5,575 bases of DNA from JBBPYA01 sp038200385 (GTDB lineage Bacteria; Actinomycetota; Actinomycetes; Mycobacteriales; Geodermatophilaceae), in assembly GCA_038200385.1 (NCBI GenBank), contig JBBPYA010000056.1, positions 1 through 5,575 of the forward strand, in the 5' to 3' direction. Each line of letters starts with the position of its first letter. The stretch's first letter is position 1. Shown here piece by piece: positions 1 through 5,080 of this stretch. The notes below the pieces were generated by a model. That model made no database searches, was not told where the DNA came from, and was given only the letters and a program-made list of their open reading frames with translations. Made by a program: the position numbers and the translations under genes.

Positions 1-522
1 CGCGGCCAACGCGGCCAGCACCAGGCGCAGCGAGATGAAGCTCAGGTCGGCCACGACCAGGCCGCACTCGCCGCCGATGTCGGTCGCGGCGAGGGATCGC
101 ACGTTCGTCCGGTCGACGACGGTGACCCGGTCGTCCACCTGCAGCCGCCAGGCGAGCTGGCCGTACCCCACGTCGACGGCGACGACCTCCCGGGCACCGC
201 GGCGCAGCAACACGTCGGTGAACCCGCCGGTCGAGGCACCCGCGTCCAGGCAGCGGCGGCCGGCCACCGCCAGGTCCGGGAAGGCGTCCAGCGCACCGAG
301 CAGTTTGTGTGCCCCCCGCGAGGCGTAGGACGGCTCCCCCGCCGCGCCGTCGAGTGCTGTCACGAGCACGGGGGTGTCCGGGGCGACCGCGGTGGCCGGC
401 TTGCTGGCCGGGAACCCGGCGACGAGCACCCGGCCGGCCTGCACCAGCTCGACGGCCTGCTCCCGGGAGCGGGCCAGGCCACGGCGGACCAGCTCGGCGT
501 CCAGCCGCGCCCGGCGTACCAC
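1..522 (-). CDS. tlyA: TlyA-type 23S/16S rRNA 2'-O-methyltransferase (N-terminal 174 residues, cut by window edge)
   Basis: TlyA uses S-adenosylmethionine to 2'-O-methylate ribosomal RNA cytidines (16S C1409 and 23S C1920 in mycobacteria); loss gives capreomycin/viomycin resistance there. The visible protein has an N-terminal S4 RNA-binding domain (about residues 5-65; RRARLDAELVRRGLARSR, then the KPATAV segment), a linker ending SRGAHKL, and the start of an FtsJ-like Rossmann fold with the SAM loop LDAGASTGGFTD at 92-103, DVGYGQLAW at 117-125 and VVADLSFISL at 156-165. K73 and D159 fit the first two residues of the K-D-K-E catalytic set; the rest lies off the left edge. The GTG at 522 gives MVRRARLDAELVRRG, almost identical to the mycobacterial N-terminus as I recall it. 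It begins 9 nt after the stop of the 60-aa gene and has no good Shine-Dalgarno (nearest GAGG is about 14 nt away), so translational coupling is likely. Family length is about 270 aa. Confidence 0.96.
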   Translation of the reverse strand, partial: MVRRARLDAELVRRGLARSREQAVELVQAGRVLVAGFPASKPATAVAPDTPVLVTALDGAAGEPSYASRGAHKLLGALDAFPDLAVAGRRCLDAGASTGGFTDVLLRRGAREVVAVDVGYGQLAWRLQVDDRVTVVDRTNVRSLAATDIGGECGLVVADLSFISLRLVLAALAA

Positions 523-531
523 CGGTCGCGC

Positions 532-714
532 TCAGACCTCGTCGAGCCCGGCCAGCGCGTCCTGCAGCCGCTCCAGTACGGCGGCGTAGACGGCCGCGTG
601 CCCGGCGACCGGTAGGTGCTCCAGTGCCGCGAGGTCGACCGGAGCAGCGGCGGCCACCGACATCGCGAGCTGGGCCGGTCGCGGCTGCCACTGCGGCACG
701 GCTTGATCAGGCAC
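532..714 (-). CDS. Small conserved hypothetical protein (60 aa) between the phasin-like gene and tlyA
   Basis: The frame begins at GTG 714 and reads MPDQAVPQWQPRPAQLAMSV, then an Ala/Leu-rich helical C-terminal half ending LERLQDALAGLDEV. The start overlaps the preceding stop in the string GTGCCTGA, and a good Shine-Dalgarno GGAGG (724-720) lies 5 nt upstream, so this start is well supported. No signal peptide, membrane segment or metal-binding motif is visible. Residues about 28-57 look like one or two amphipathic helices. It occupies the same slot as the short hypothetical gene Rv1693 immediately upstream of tlyA in M. tuberculosis, which suggests a conserved small actinobacterial protein, but I cannot compare the sequences here. 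Function unknown. It is almost certainly co-transcribed with tlyA. The longer frame extending upstream to 1020 is only the out-of-frame shadow of the neighbouring gene. Confidence 0.8.
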   Translation of the reverse strand: MPDQAVPQWQPRPAQLAMSVAAAAPVDLAALEHLPVAGHAAVYAAVLERLQDALAGLDEV

Positions 715-1237
715 GGCTGCCTCCGCGGGGGACTGACTTGCGCGCAGTGCTCTTGCGAGGGGCTGTCTTGCGGGCGGTGGCTTTGCTCGCGGCGGACTTG
801 CTCGCGGTGGTCTTGCGGGTCGCGACCTTGTTCGGGGTCGTCTTGCTCGCGTTGGTCTTGCTTGCCTTGGTTTTGCTCGCGGTGGTCTTGTTCGGGGTGG
901 TCTTGCGGGGGGTGGTCTTGCGGGGGGTGGTCCCCTCGAGGGCGGCCACCCGCGCTTGGAGGGCGGCGACGGTGGCGACGAGGGCCGCGTGGTCGGCGGC
1001 GGTGACCGCGCCGAGGGCACCGCGGGCCCGGTCCACCTCGTGCCGCACGACCTCGACGAGGGCGGCCCGGTTGGTGAGCGAGGAGCTGATCAGATCCTCG
1101 GCGATGGCGCCGACCTGCTCGGCGGTGGCCTCGCCCTGCGCCACGAGAGCACGCGCGGCCGAGGTGGCCCGCGTCCGGGTGACCTCGCTCAACCCGCCGG
1201 CCAGCGCCCAGTAGCCACGTACGGCGTCACGCACCAT
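707..1237 (-). CDS. Phasin-type (PhaF/COG3937-like) coiled-coil protein with a histone-like basic pentapeptide-repeat tail
   Basis: The protein has 176 residues in two parts. Residues 1-101 are helical and Ala-rich (VRGYWALAGGLSEVTRTRA near the start) and end in a heptad-like segment, LVATVAALQARVAALEG. This resembles the phasin-like proteins of actinobacteria, in which a helical domain ends in a short coiled coil. Residues 103-167 are 13 consecutive pentads of the pattern [TS]-x-[PA/T]-[RNS]-K, followed by SVPRGGSRA. The tail has no acidic residue and resembles the histone H1-like tails of PhaF, HbhA and mycobacterial HupB. By analogy it may bind DNA or another polyanion; this is inference. 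GGAGGA (1246-1241) precedes the start. ATG 1237 is only 3 nt away, whereas the next codon, GTG 1234, has better spacing at 6 nt, so the true start may be one codon later. It is the first gene of the tlyA unit. The name phasin does not prove polyester-granule binding. Confidence 0.85.
   Translation of the reverse strand: MVRDAVRGYWALAGGLSEVTRTRATSAARALVAQGEATAEQVGAIAEDLISSSLTNRAALVEVVRHEVDRARGALGAVTAADHAALVATVAALQARVAALEGTTPRKTTPRKTTPNKTTASKTKASKTNASKTTPNKVATRKTTASKSAASKATARKTAPRKSTARKSVPRGGSRA
737..931 (-). repeat. 13 tandem 15-bp coding repeats encoding basic pentapeptides
   Basis: On the minus strand the units run from ACCACCCCCCGCAAG (twice in succession, exact) through degenerate copies such as ACCACCCCGAACAAG and ACCACCGCGAGCAAG. 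Every unit is exactly 15 bp, and its last codon is AAG or AAA (Lys). In order the peptides are TTPRK, TTPRK, TTPNK, TTASK, TKASK, TNASK, TTPNK, VATRK, TTASK, SAASK, ATARK, TAPRK, STARK. The array is most homogeneous at its 5' (N-terminal) end and degenerates towards the C-terminus, as expected if new units arise by slippage or unequal exchange. Confidence 0.95.
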
Positions 1238-1261
1238 CTGTCCTCCAGCCCGAGTACCGCC

Positions 1262-1267
1262 AGGCTA
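1262..1267 (-). promoter_or_regulatory. Candidate -10 element for the phasin-like/tlyA unit
   Basis: TAGCCT on the minus strand fits the actinobacterial TANNNT -10 pattern. A start of transcription about 7 nt downstream (near 1255) would leave a leader of roughly 18 nt with the GGAGGA ribosome-binding site inside it. No convincing -35 hexamer is seen, so this is a suggestion only. Confidence 0.35.
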
Positions 1268-1338
1268 ACGGCCCACCGACGTTCGGGGCCCGCGACAGGC
1301 GCAGCCGATCCGCGCGACCGCAGGACCCAGCTGACGGG

Positions 1339-1344
1339 TAACCT
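1339..1344 (+). promoter_or_regulatory. Candidate -10 element for the SCP2-type gene
   Basis: TAACCT on the plus strand fits TANNNT and lies 26 nt before the GTG at 1371, with the strong GGGAGGAG ribosome-binding site (1356-1363) between them. No clear -35 is visible. The gap 1238-1370 therefore probably carries two divergent promoters and nothing else I can identify. Confidence 0.35.
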
Positions 1345-1370
1345 GCCCGGGGCTCGGGAGGAGTGATGCA

Positions 1371-1703
1371 GTGGCCACCGTGGCGCAGTGTGAAAAGGCT
1401 CTGGAGGAGTTGGCCGCGCAGATCGCGCGGGCCGGGGGGACCGGCGACCAGTGGCTGGAGCGGTCGGTGTCCTGCCGGATCACCGACCTGGACGTGACGT
1501 TCGCGGGCCGGCTGCGCGAGGGCACGCTGCACGACATCGTCCGCGCCGAGTCCGATGTCGCCGAGATCCGGCTGGCCGTGACCGGCGACGACCTGGTCGC
1601 GCTGGTCGACGGCTCACTGGGCTTCGGGGCCGGGTGGAGTACCGGCAGGTTGAGCGTCAAGGCGAGCATGTTGGACCTGCTCAAGCTCCGCAAGATGCTC
1701 TGA
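1371..1703 (+). CDS. SCP2-type sterol-binding-fold domain protein (110 aa)
   Basis: A small single-domain cytoplasmic protein. Residues 1-22 form an amphipathic helix (ATVAQCEKALEELAAQI). Next come alternating strands with RSVSCRITDLDVTFAGRL (31-48), AEIRLAVTGDDLVALVDG (64-81) and a C-terminal LSVKASMLDLLKLRKML (94-110). The TGDDLVALVDG segment, followed by a small hydrophobic strand and a C-terminal helix, is typical of the short SCP2-like proteins encoded near tlyA in actinobacteria such as Streptomyces. SCP2 folds bind lipids or other hydrophobic ligands; the ligand of this group is unknown to me. GTG 1371 is chosen because GGGAGGAG (1356-1363) lies 7 nt upstream; the nearby ATG at 1366 is in another frame. 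The gene is divergent from the tlyA unit, and its last 90 bp overlap the phosphatase gene on the opposite strand. Confidence 0.88.
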   Translation: MATVAQCEKALEELAAQIARAGGTGDQWLERSVSCRITDLDVTFAGRLREGTLHDIVRAESDVAEIRLAVTGDDLVALVDGSLGFGAGWSTGRLSVKASMLDLLKLRKML

Positions 1704-2753
1704 GGCGTCCGGTAGGCCGAGCTCGGACAGCACCGCGGCGGCCCCCCGGTCGGCGCTCGTCACCGCGGTCCCGTCGGTGGCCCAGGCCGCCGCGCACAGG
1801 GCACGCAAGGCGTCCATTGGGGTCCCGTCCCCCCGCAGCGTGAGGGCTTCGGCGGCACCGTTTACCGACCATCCCCGGCAGTCCCACCGGCCGTCCTGCC
1901 CGGTCACCGCCGGATGCACGTCGAGCAGGCCGCCGAGATCGGCGGCGAGGTAGGTGGGGCGGCGCCCGGCCGGCGCGGCCAGCAGGTCGACGGGATGGAC
2001 GACGCCGGTCAGCACGATCATGCTCGCGCAGCCCACCCGCGACGCCCCGTCGACGTCGGTGTCCAGCCGATCTCCGACGACCAGCGGGGAACGGGCACCG
2101 GTCCGGTCGAGGCACTCGCGGTGCATCGCCGGATCCGGTTTGCCAGTCACGACGGGCTGCACCCCGGTGGTCCGGCGTACGACGTCTACCAGCGAGCCGT
2201 TCCCCGGCAGCGGACCGTCCGGCGAGGGCAGCGTGCTGTCGGCGTTCGTGGCCACCCAGACCGCTCCCGAGCGAACCGCGCGGCAGGCCGCGGCCAGGTC
2301 CCGCCAACTCGTGTCCGGTGAGTAGCCCTGGACGACTGCGTCGACGGGCCCGGCGTCCGGGTCGGTGCGGTCGGCGCGCACCGGTGTCAGTCCGCGCGCG
2401 GTGAGCTCCGCGGCAAGGTCGTCGGTACCGACGACCAGCACCCGGGCACCGGGGGCCAGCCGCTCGCTCAGCACCCTGGCGGCGGTCTGCGCGCTCGTGA
2501 TGACGTCCTCGGGGTCGGCTGGCACCCCCAGCGCGGTGAGCCGCGCGGCGACCGCGGCGGCGCTGTTCGCGGCGTTGTTCGTGACGAACCCGAGGCGCAG
2601 GCCCGCGGCGCGGGCGGCCGCCAGCGAGTCAGGGGCGCCGGGAACAGCGTCCTGACCGACGTAGACGACTCCGTCGAGGTCCAGCAGGGCCACGTCGTAG
2701 CGCTCGACGAGCGGCTGCTCGCTGCCCGCGGGCCCCGCGGGCGGACGGGTCAA
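1614..2753 (-). CDS. gpp: HAD-IIA phosphatase, probable D,L-glycerol-3-phosphate phosphatase (Gpp-like, 379 aa)
   Basis: All four HAD motifs are present: motif I DLDGVV (nucleophile D25, acid D27), motif II VTNN (T58), motif III TGKPDP (K205) and motif IV VVGDRLDTDVDGA (D228, D233). The substrate-specificity cap lies between motifs II and III, as in NagD-type subfamily IIA enzymes. The motif wording (ITSAQ, VVQGYS, LPGNGSLV, LVVGDRLDTD, LTGVV, RRPTY) closely follows M. tuberculosis Rv1692, a glycerol-3-phosphate phosphatase proposed to recycle polar heads of glycerophospholipids. Residues about 288-348 would be the extra C-terminal domain of that family. The TTG at 2753 overlaps the upstream TPR stop as TTGA; no ATG or GTG is available nearby and no Shine-Dalgarno is evident, so coupling is likely. 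Residues about 351-379 are encoded antisense to the SCP2 gene and look like a lineage-specific tail. The substrate is inferred, not shown. Confidence 0.9.
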   Translation of the reverse strand: MTRPPAGPAGSEQPLVERYDVALLDLDGVVYVGQDAVPGAPDSLAAARAAGLRLGFVTNNAANSAAAVAARLTALGVPADPEDVITSAQTAARVLSERLAPGARVLVVGTDDLAAELTARGLTPVRADRTDPDAGPVDAVVQGYSPDTSWRDLAAACRAVRSGAVWVATNADSTLPSPDGPLPGNGSLVDVVRRTTGVQPVVTGKPDPAMHRECLDRTGARSPLVVGDRLDTDVDGASRVGCASMIVLTGVVHPVDLLAAPAGRRPTYLAADLGGLLDVHPAVTGQDGRWDCRGWSVNGAAEALTLRGDGTPMDALRALCAAAWATDGTAVTSADRGAAAVLSELGLPDASEHLAELEQVQHARLDAQPAGTPPGPEAQ

Positions 2754-3232
2754 CGGCGCGCCGACAACACGGCCCGGGCACCTCGCAGTGCGGTGCCGTA
2801 GTGGGTGACGTCGGGGCGCATGGCCGCTGCCAGCGCAAGGTGCTCGACCGCGCCGGCGAAGTCACCGACCCGCGCGGCGGCCAGGCCGAGCCCGAACTGG
2901 GCGTAGTCGTCGGCCGGGTTGATGCTGATGATCCACTCGAAGCTGGCCACCGCCTCCTCGTACAACCCGGAGTCGAATTGCGCGCGGGCCAGCGCCTCGC
3001 GGACGCTGCGGGAGTCCGGCTCGGCCTCGACCGCGTGGCCCAGGATCACCACGGCGGCGGCCGGGTTGCCCTCACTGAGCAGGTCCACCCCGCGGATGTA
3101 CCAGTCGTAGACCTCCCCCTGCGGGACGACGTCCGGCGGCGGAGGCGGAAGGTCCTCGAACGGACGGCGCGCCGGCTGCTCCCCGTAGTAGTCGCTGTCC
3201 GCGGTGTTGCCTGCATCGCCTGGTCGGCCCAC
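2750..3232 (-). CDS. Tetratricopeptide repeat (TPR) protein, 160 aa
   Basis: The N-terminal 40 residues are polar and disordered, with a YYG segment and a run of five prolines (29-33). Three TPR units follow at about 41-74 (YIRGVDLLSEGNPAAAVVILGHAVEAEPDS), 75-108 (ALARAQFDSGLYEEAVASFEWIISINPAD) and 109-142 (FGLGLAAARVGDFAGAVEHLALAAAMRPD), each with the usual small residues at positions 8 and 20 and a final proline. TPRs scaffold protein-protein contacts, so no enzymatic role is expected. There is no signal peptide or membrane segment. GTG 3232 is preceded by AGGAGG (3246-3241) with 8-nt spacing, a strong start. The gene overlaps the phosphatase start by TTGA and sits where Rv1691 precedes Rv1692, so the pair is a conserved operon. 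Its partner is unknown. Confidence 0.92.
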   Translation of the reverse strand: MGRPGDAGNTADSDYYGEQPARRPFEDLPPPPPDVVPQGEVYDWYIRGVDLLSEGNPAAAVVILGHAVEAEPDSRSVREALARAQFDSGLYEEAVASFEWIISINPADDYAQFGLGLAAARVGDFAGAVEHLALAAAMRPDVTHYGTALRGARAVLSARR

Positions 3233-3282
3233 GAGCCGGTCCTCCTCGTCGTCAGCCCGACCGTGTCACACCGGCGGGCGCC

Positions 3283-3288
3283 TAGGAT
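3283..3288 (+). promoter_or_regulatory. -10 element (TAGGAT) implying leaderless transcription of the DUF1015 gene
   Basis: TAGGAT matches the actinobacterial TANNNT -10 and ends 6 nt before the ATG at 3295. Initiation at the usual distance would therefore fall on the A of the start codon. There is no Shine-Dalgarno in front of that ATG, consistent with a leaderless mRNA. The -35 region is weak. The whole gap 3233-3294 is 62 bp and must also serve the divergent TPR gene. Confidence 0.6.
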
Positions 3289-3294
3289 GCGTGG

Positions 3295-4590
3295 ATGTCG
3301 GGACCGGAGTCGACCGCAGCCGGCTTGCCGCCTCCCTCCGGTCTGGTCCTGTCGCCGTTTCGGGCAGTCCGGTACACCACGCGGGACCGGTCCGCCCTGG
3401 CGCGGGTGACGTCCCCCGCGTACGACCTCATCGACCCCGATGGTCAGGACGCGCTCGAGCGGACCGATCCGCACAACGTCGTCCGCCTCATCCTCCCACG
3501 TGACGACCCCGGTGCGAGCCACGACCGCTACGCGCGGGCAGCGCGCACCTTCGCGCAGTGGCGCGAGGACGGCGTGCTGCGCGCCGACGACGAGTTCGGG
3601 CTGTACGTGTACGAGATGGCCGACGGCTCGGCCAGCACCCGCGGGCTGGTCGGCGCTGTCGGTCTGGCCGACCCGGAGGCCGGAATCATCCTGCCGCACG
3701 AGAACACCATGCCGGGCCCGGTCGCGGACCGGCTGGCGCTGACTGCGGCGACCGGTGCCAACTTCGAACCGATCGTGCTCGTGTACGACGGCGGTGGCGA
3801 GGCCACCGAGGTGGTGCACGGCCGGGTCTGCGACCCGCCGCTGCTGAGCATCACCGGCGACGACGGGGTCACCCACCGGATCTGGCCCCTGACCGACCCG
3901 GACGTCCTGCGGCGTGTCGCGGCCGACCTCGCCCCCCGCTCGGCGGTGATCGCCGACGGCCACCACCGCTACGCCAGCTACCTGCAGCAGCGCCGCAACC
4001 GGCACGCCGCGGGAGCCGGTCCCGGTCCCTGGGACCGCGGGCTGGCCTACCTGGTGGCCACCGGGGCGCACGGTCCGCAGGTGCACGCCATCCACCGCGT
4101 GCTGCCGCGGCTGCCGCTGCCGGCCGCACTGACGGCGGCGGCCGGGGTCATGCGGGTCCGTCCGGTCGCGGTCTCGGCCGAGGGTGCCGCCGGGCTGCTG
4201 GCCGCGCAGCCGCACACCGCATTCCTGCTCACCGACGGCACGTCCTGGCATCTGCTCACCGATCCGGCACCCGACGCCCTGGACCGGGCGGCGGACCGCA
4301 CCCGCTCGCCGGCCACCCGGCAACTGGACGTGAGCATCGTCCACGACCTGCTCATCCGCACCGCCTTCCAGCTGCCCGACGACGAGGCCAACGTCGTCTT
4401 CGGCCACGACGTCCCGGCAGCTCTGTCGGCCGTCCGGTCCGGTGGCACCGCCGTGCTGCTGCGCCCCACCGCGGCCGAGAGTGTGCTCGCGGTGGCCCGG
4501 GCCGGAGAGCGGATGCCCCGCAAGTCCACCCTGTTCGTCCCCAAACCCCGTAACGGGCTGCTGCTGCGGACCTACGCCGACGAACTCTGA
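3295..4590 (+). CDS. DUF1015 family protein (431 aa)
   Basis: The family is recognised from blocks along its whole length: PFRAVRY (21-27), VTSPAYDLIDP (38-48), NVVRLILP (61-68), the LPHENTMPGPVADRL block (133-147), IADGHHRYASY (219-229), LDVSIVHDLLI (344-354) and GERMPRKSTLFVPKP (404-418). The His-rich ADGHHRY motif and the HEN motif are the likely active or ligand-binding positions. Length is normal for the family. The protein appears cytosolic, without signal peptide or membrane helices. DUF1015 proteins are widespread in bacteria and archaea; I know of no settled biochemical role that I could assign here with confidence, so none is given. The start is ATG 3295, 6 nt after a TAGGAT -10 and without a ribosome-binding site. 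It is divergent from the TPR/phosphatase pair and converges on the SSB-like gene, overlapping its restored 3' end by 19 nt. Confidence 0.93.
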   Translation: MSGPESTAAGLPPPSGLVLSPFRAVRYTTRDRSALARVTSPAYDLIDPDGQDALERTDPHNVVRLILPRDDPGASHDRYARAARTFAQWREDGVLRADDEFGLYVYEMADGSASTRGLVGAVGLADPEAGIILPHENTMPGPVADRLALTAATGANFEPIVLVYDGGGEATEVVHGRVCDPPLLSITGDDGVTHRIWPLTDPDVLRRVAADLAPRSAVIADGHHRYASYLQQRRNRHAAGAGPGPWDRGLAYLVATGAHGPQVHAIHRVLPRLPLPAALTAAAGVMRVRPVAVSAEGAAGLLAAQPHTAFLLTDGTSWHLLTDPAPDALDRAADRTRSPATRQLDVSIVHDLLIRTAFQLPDDEANVVFGHDVPAALSAVRSGGTAVLLRPTAAESVLAVARAGERMPRKSTLFVPKPRNGLLLRTYADEL

Positions 4591-4936
4591 GCGGCTCCTT
4601 TCGCGGCGCGGGCGGCGCGGCGAGCGGTCGCGACCTCCACCTCGTAGCGGCTGCGCACGCCGTCACGCCGCGCCAAAACCGTCGCCGCAGCGATCCGGTC
4701 AACTCCAGGCAATCCCCCGGGACCCACGTCATGGCCCGCCGACCGAGCGCCGACGTACGCGCCACGCAGTCGATCGTGTCCACCGTGAGAGCGACCCGCC
4801 CCGGGTCAGGAGGACGCTGGACTACCAGCCGCCAGGACACCACCGCATCGCCACTGGGCAGCACCCGCTCGGCGGCCGGGGCAGACAGCCGGCCGAGCAG
4901 GGACACCTCGTTGCGGTGGATGACAGCCAGGCTCAC
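4572..4936 (-). CDS. SSB-like single-stranded DNA-binding protein (OB fold), reading frame broken once near 4667-4669
   Basis: Residues 1-89 read as an actinobacterial SSB OB fold: IHRNEVSLLGRLS (6-18), LPSGDAVVSWRLVVQRP (26-42), VDTIDCVAR (52-60) and a WVPGDCLELTGSLRRRFWR stretch (71-89). After R89 (codon 4672-4670) the frame loses similarity and would run to 4352, 239 bp into the DUF1015 gene. In the -1 frame from CGT at 4667-4665 the family continues as RDGVRSRYEVEVATARRAAR and stops with TAG at 4574-4572. One missing base, most simply one G giving GGG CGT for GG-CGT, restores a protein of about 121 aa. It lacks the acidic DDDIPF tip of a housekeeping SSB, so it is a paralogue. GTG 4936 has GGGAG (4947-4943) 6 nt upstream and fits the family N-terminus. 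The frame break may be a sequencing error, a real pseudogene or recoding. Confidence 0.82.
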
Positions 4937-4955
4937 TGCGGGCTCCCGGGTCCTC

Positions 4956-4985
4956 GACGGTGCCGGCCAATCGGCCGGCACCGTC
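4956..4985. terminator. Perfect 13-bp inverted repeat with a 4-nt loop; possible terminator or leader hairpin
   Basis: On the plus strand GACGGTGCCGGCC (4956-4968), loop AATC, GGCCGGCACCGTC (4973-4985): 13 uninterrupted pairs, 11 of them G-C. In the minus-strand sense it follows the TPR stop at 5081 by about 95 nt and ends 19 nt before the SSB-like GTG, just upstream of its GGGAG. There is no U-tract, which is common for actinobacterial terminators. It could end TPR transcription, act as a leader structure for the SSB-like gene, or be an operator. Confidence 0.55.
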
Positions 4986-5031
4986 CACTCTGCGGGTGAT
5001 CGCGCCGCCCGTACAGCGGCATCCCGCACGC

Positions 5032-5040
5032 TGTGGACAG
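5032..5040 (-). promoter_or_regulatory. DnaA-box-like sequence (CTGTCCACA), second of a tandem pair
   Basis: CTGTCCACA differs at one position from the high-GC actinobacterial DnaA box TTGTCCACA. It has the same orientation as the perfect box at 5051-5059, the two being 19 bp apart start to start, and both are followed by GC, making a 10-bp exact direct repeat TGTCCACAGC. Confidence 0.5.
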
Positions 5041-5050
5041 CTCGCCGGGC

Positions 5051-5059
5051 TGTGGACAA
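5051..5059 (-). promoter_or_regulatory. DnaA-box-like sequence (TTGTCCACA), exact match to the actinobacterial consensus
   Basis: TTGTCCACA on the minus strand is identical to the DnaA box described for Streptomyces and Mycobacterium. It lies in the 144-bp gap between the TPR stop (5081) and the SSB-like start (4936), 21 bp after the TPR stop. The TTG at its 5' end is also an in-frame possible start for an extended SSB-like protein, but the sequence up to 4936 does not look like part of that family. Confidence 0.55.
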
Positions 5060-5080
5060 CCGGCGCCAGGCCGGCGGCGA

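Noticed and set aside
737..931. Possible CRISPR-like or iteron-like tandem repeat
   Set aside because: The 15-bp period has no spacers and keeps a reading frame with Lys at every fifth residue, so it is a protein-coding repeat.
309..1214. Long plus-strand open frame (301 aa, Arg/Ala-rich) over the tlyA unit
   Set aside because: It is antisense to three recognisable coding regions, has low-complexity composition and a repetitive Leu/Val segment that mirrors the 15-bp repeats.
3046..4407. Long minus-strand open frame (453 aa) antisense to the DUF1015 gene
   Set aside because: DUF1015 motifs are present throughout the plus strand; the antisense frame shows no family resemblance and is a GC-bias artefact.
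3558..4553. Plus-strand Arg/Pro-rich frame inside the DUF1015 gene
   Set aside because: Out-of-frame shadow with composition typical of shifted high-GC codons.
4673..4680. -1 slippage on the TTTT run (GGTTTTGG) as the cause of the SSB frame change
   Set aside because: It would replace the conserved W-R of FWR by L-A; the change fits better after codon 4670. There is no classical slippery heptamer either.
4937..5059. Longer SSB-like protein starting at TTG 5059
   Set aside because: It would code through the DnaA boxes and the hairpin, has no ribosome-binding site, and the OB fold normally begins a few residues before NEV, which GTG 4936 provides.
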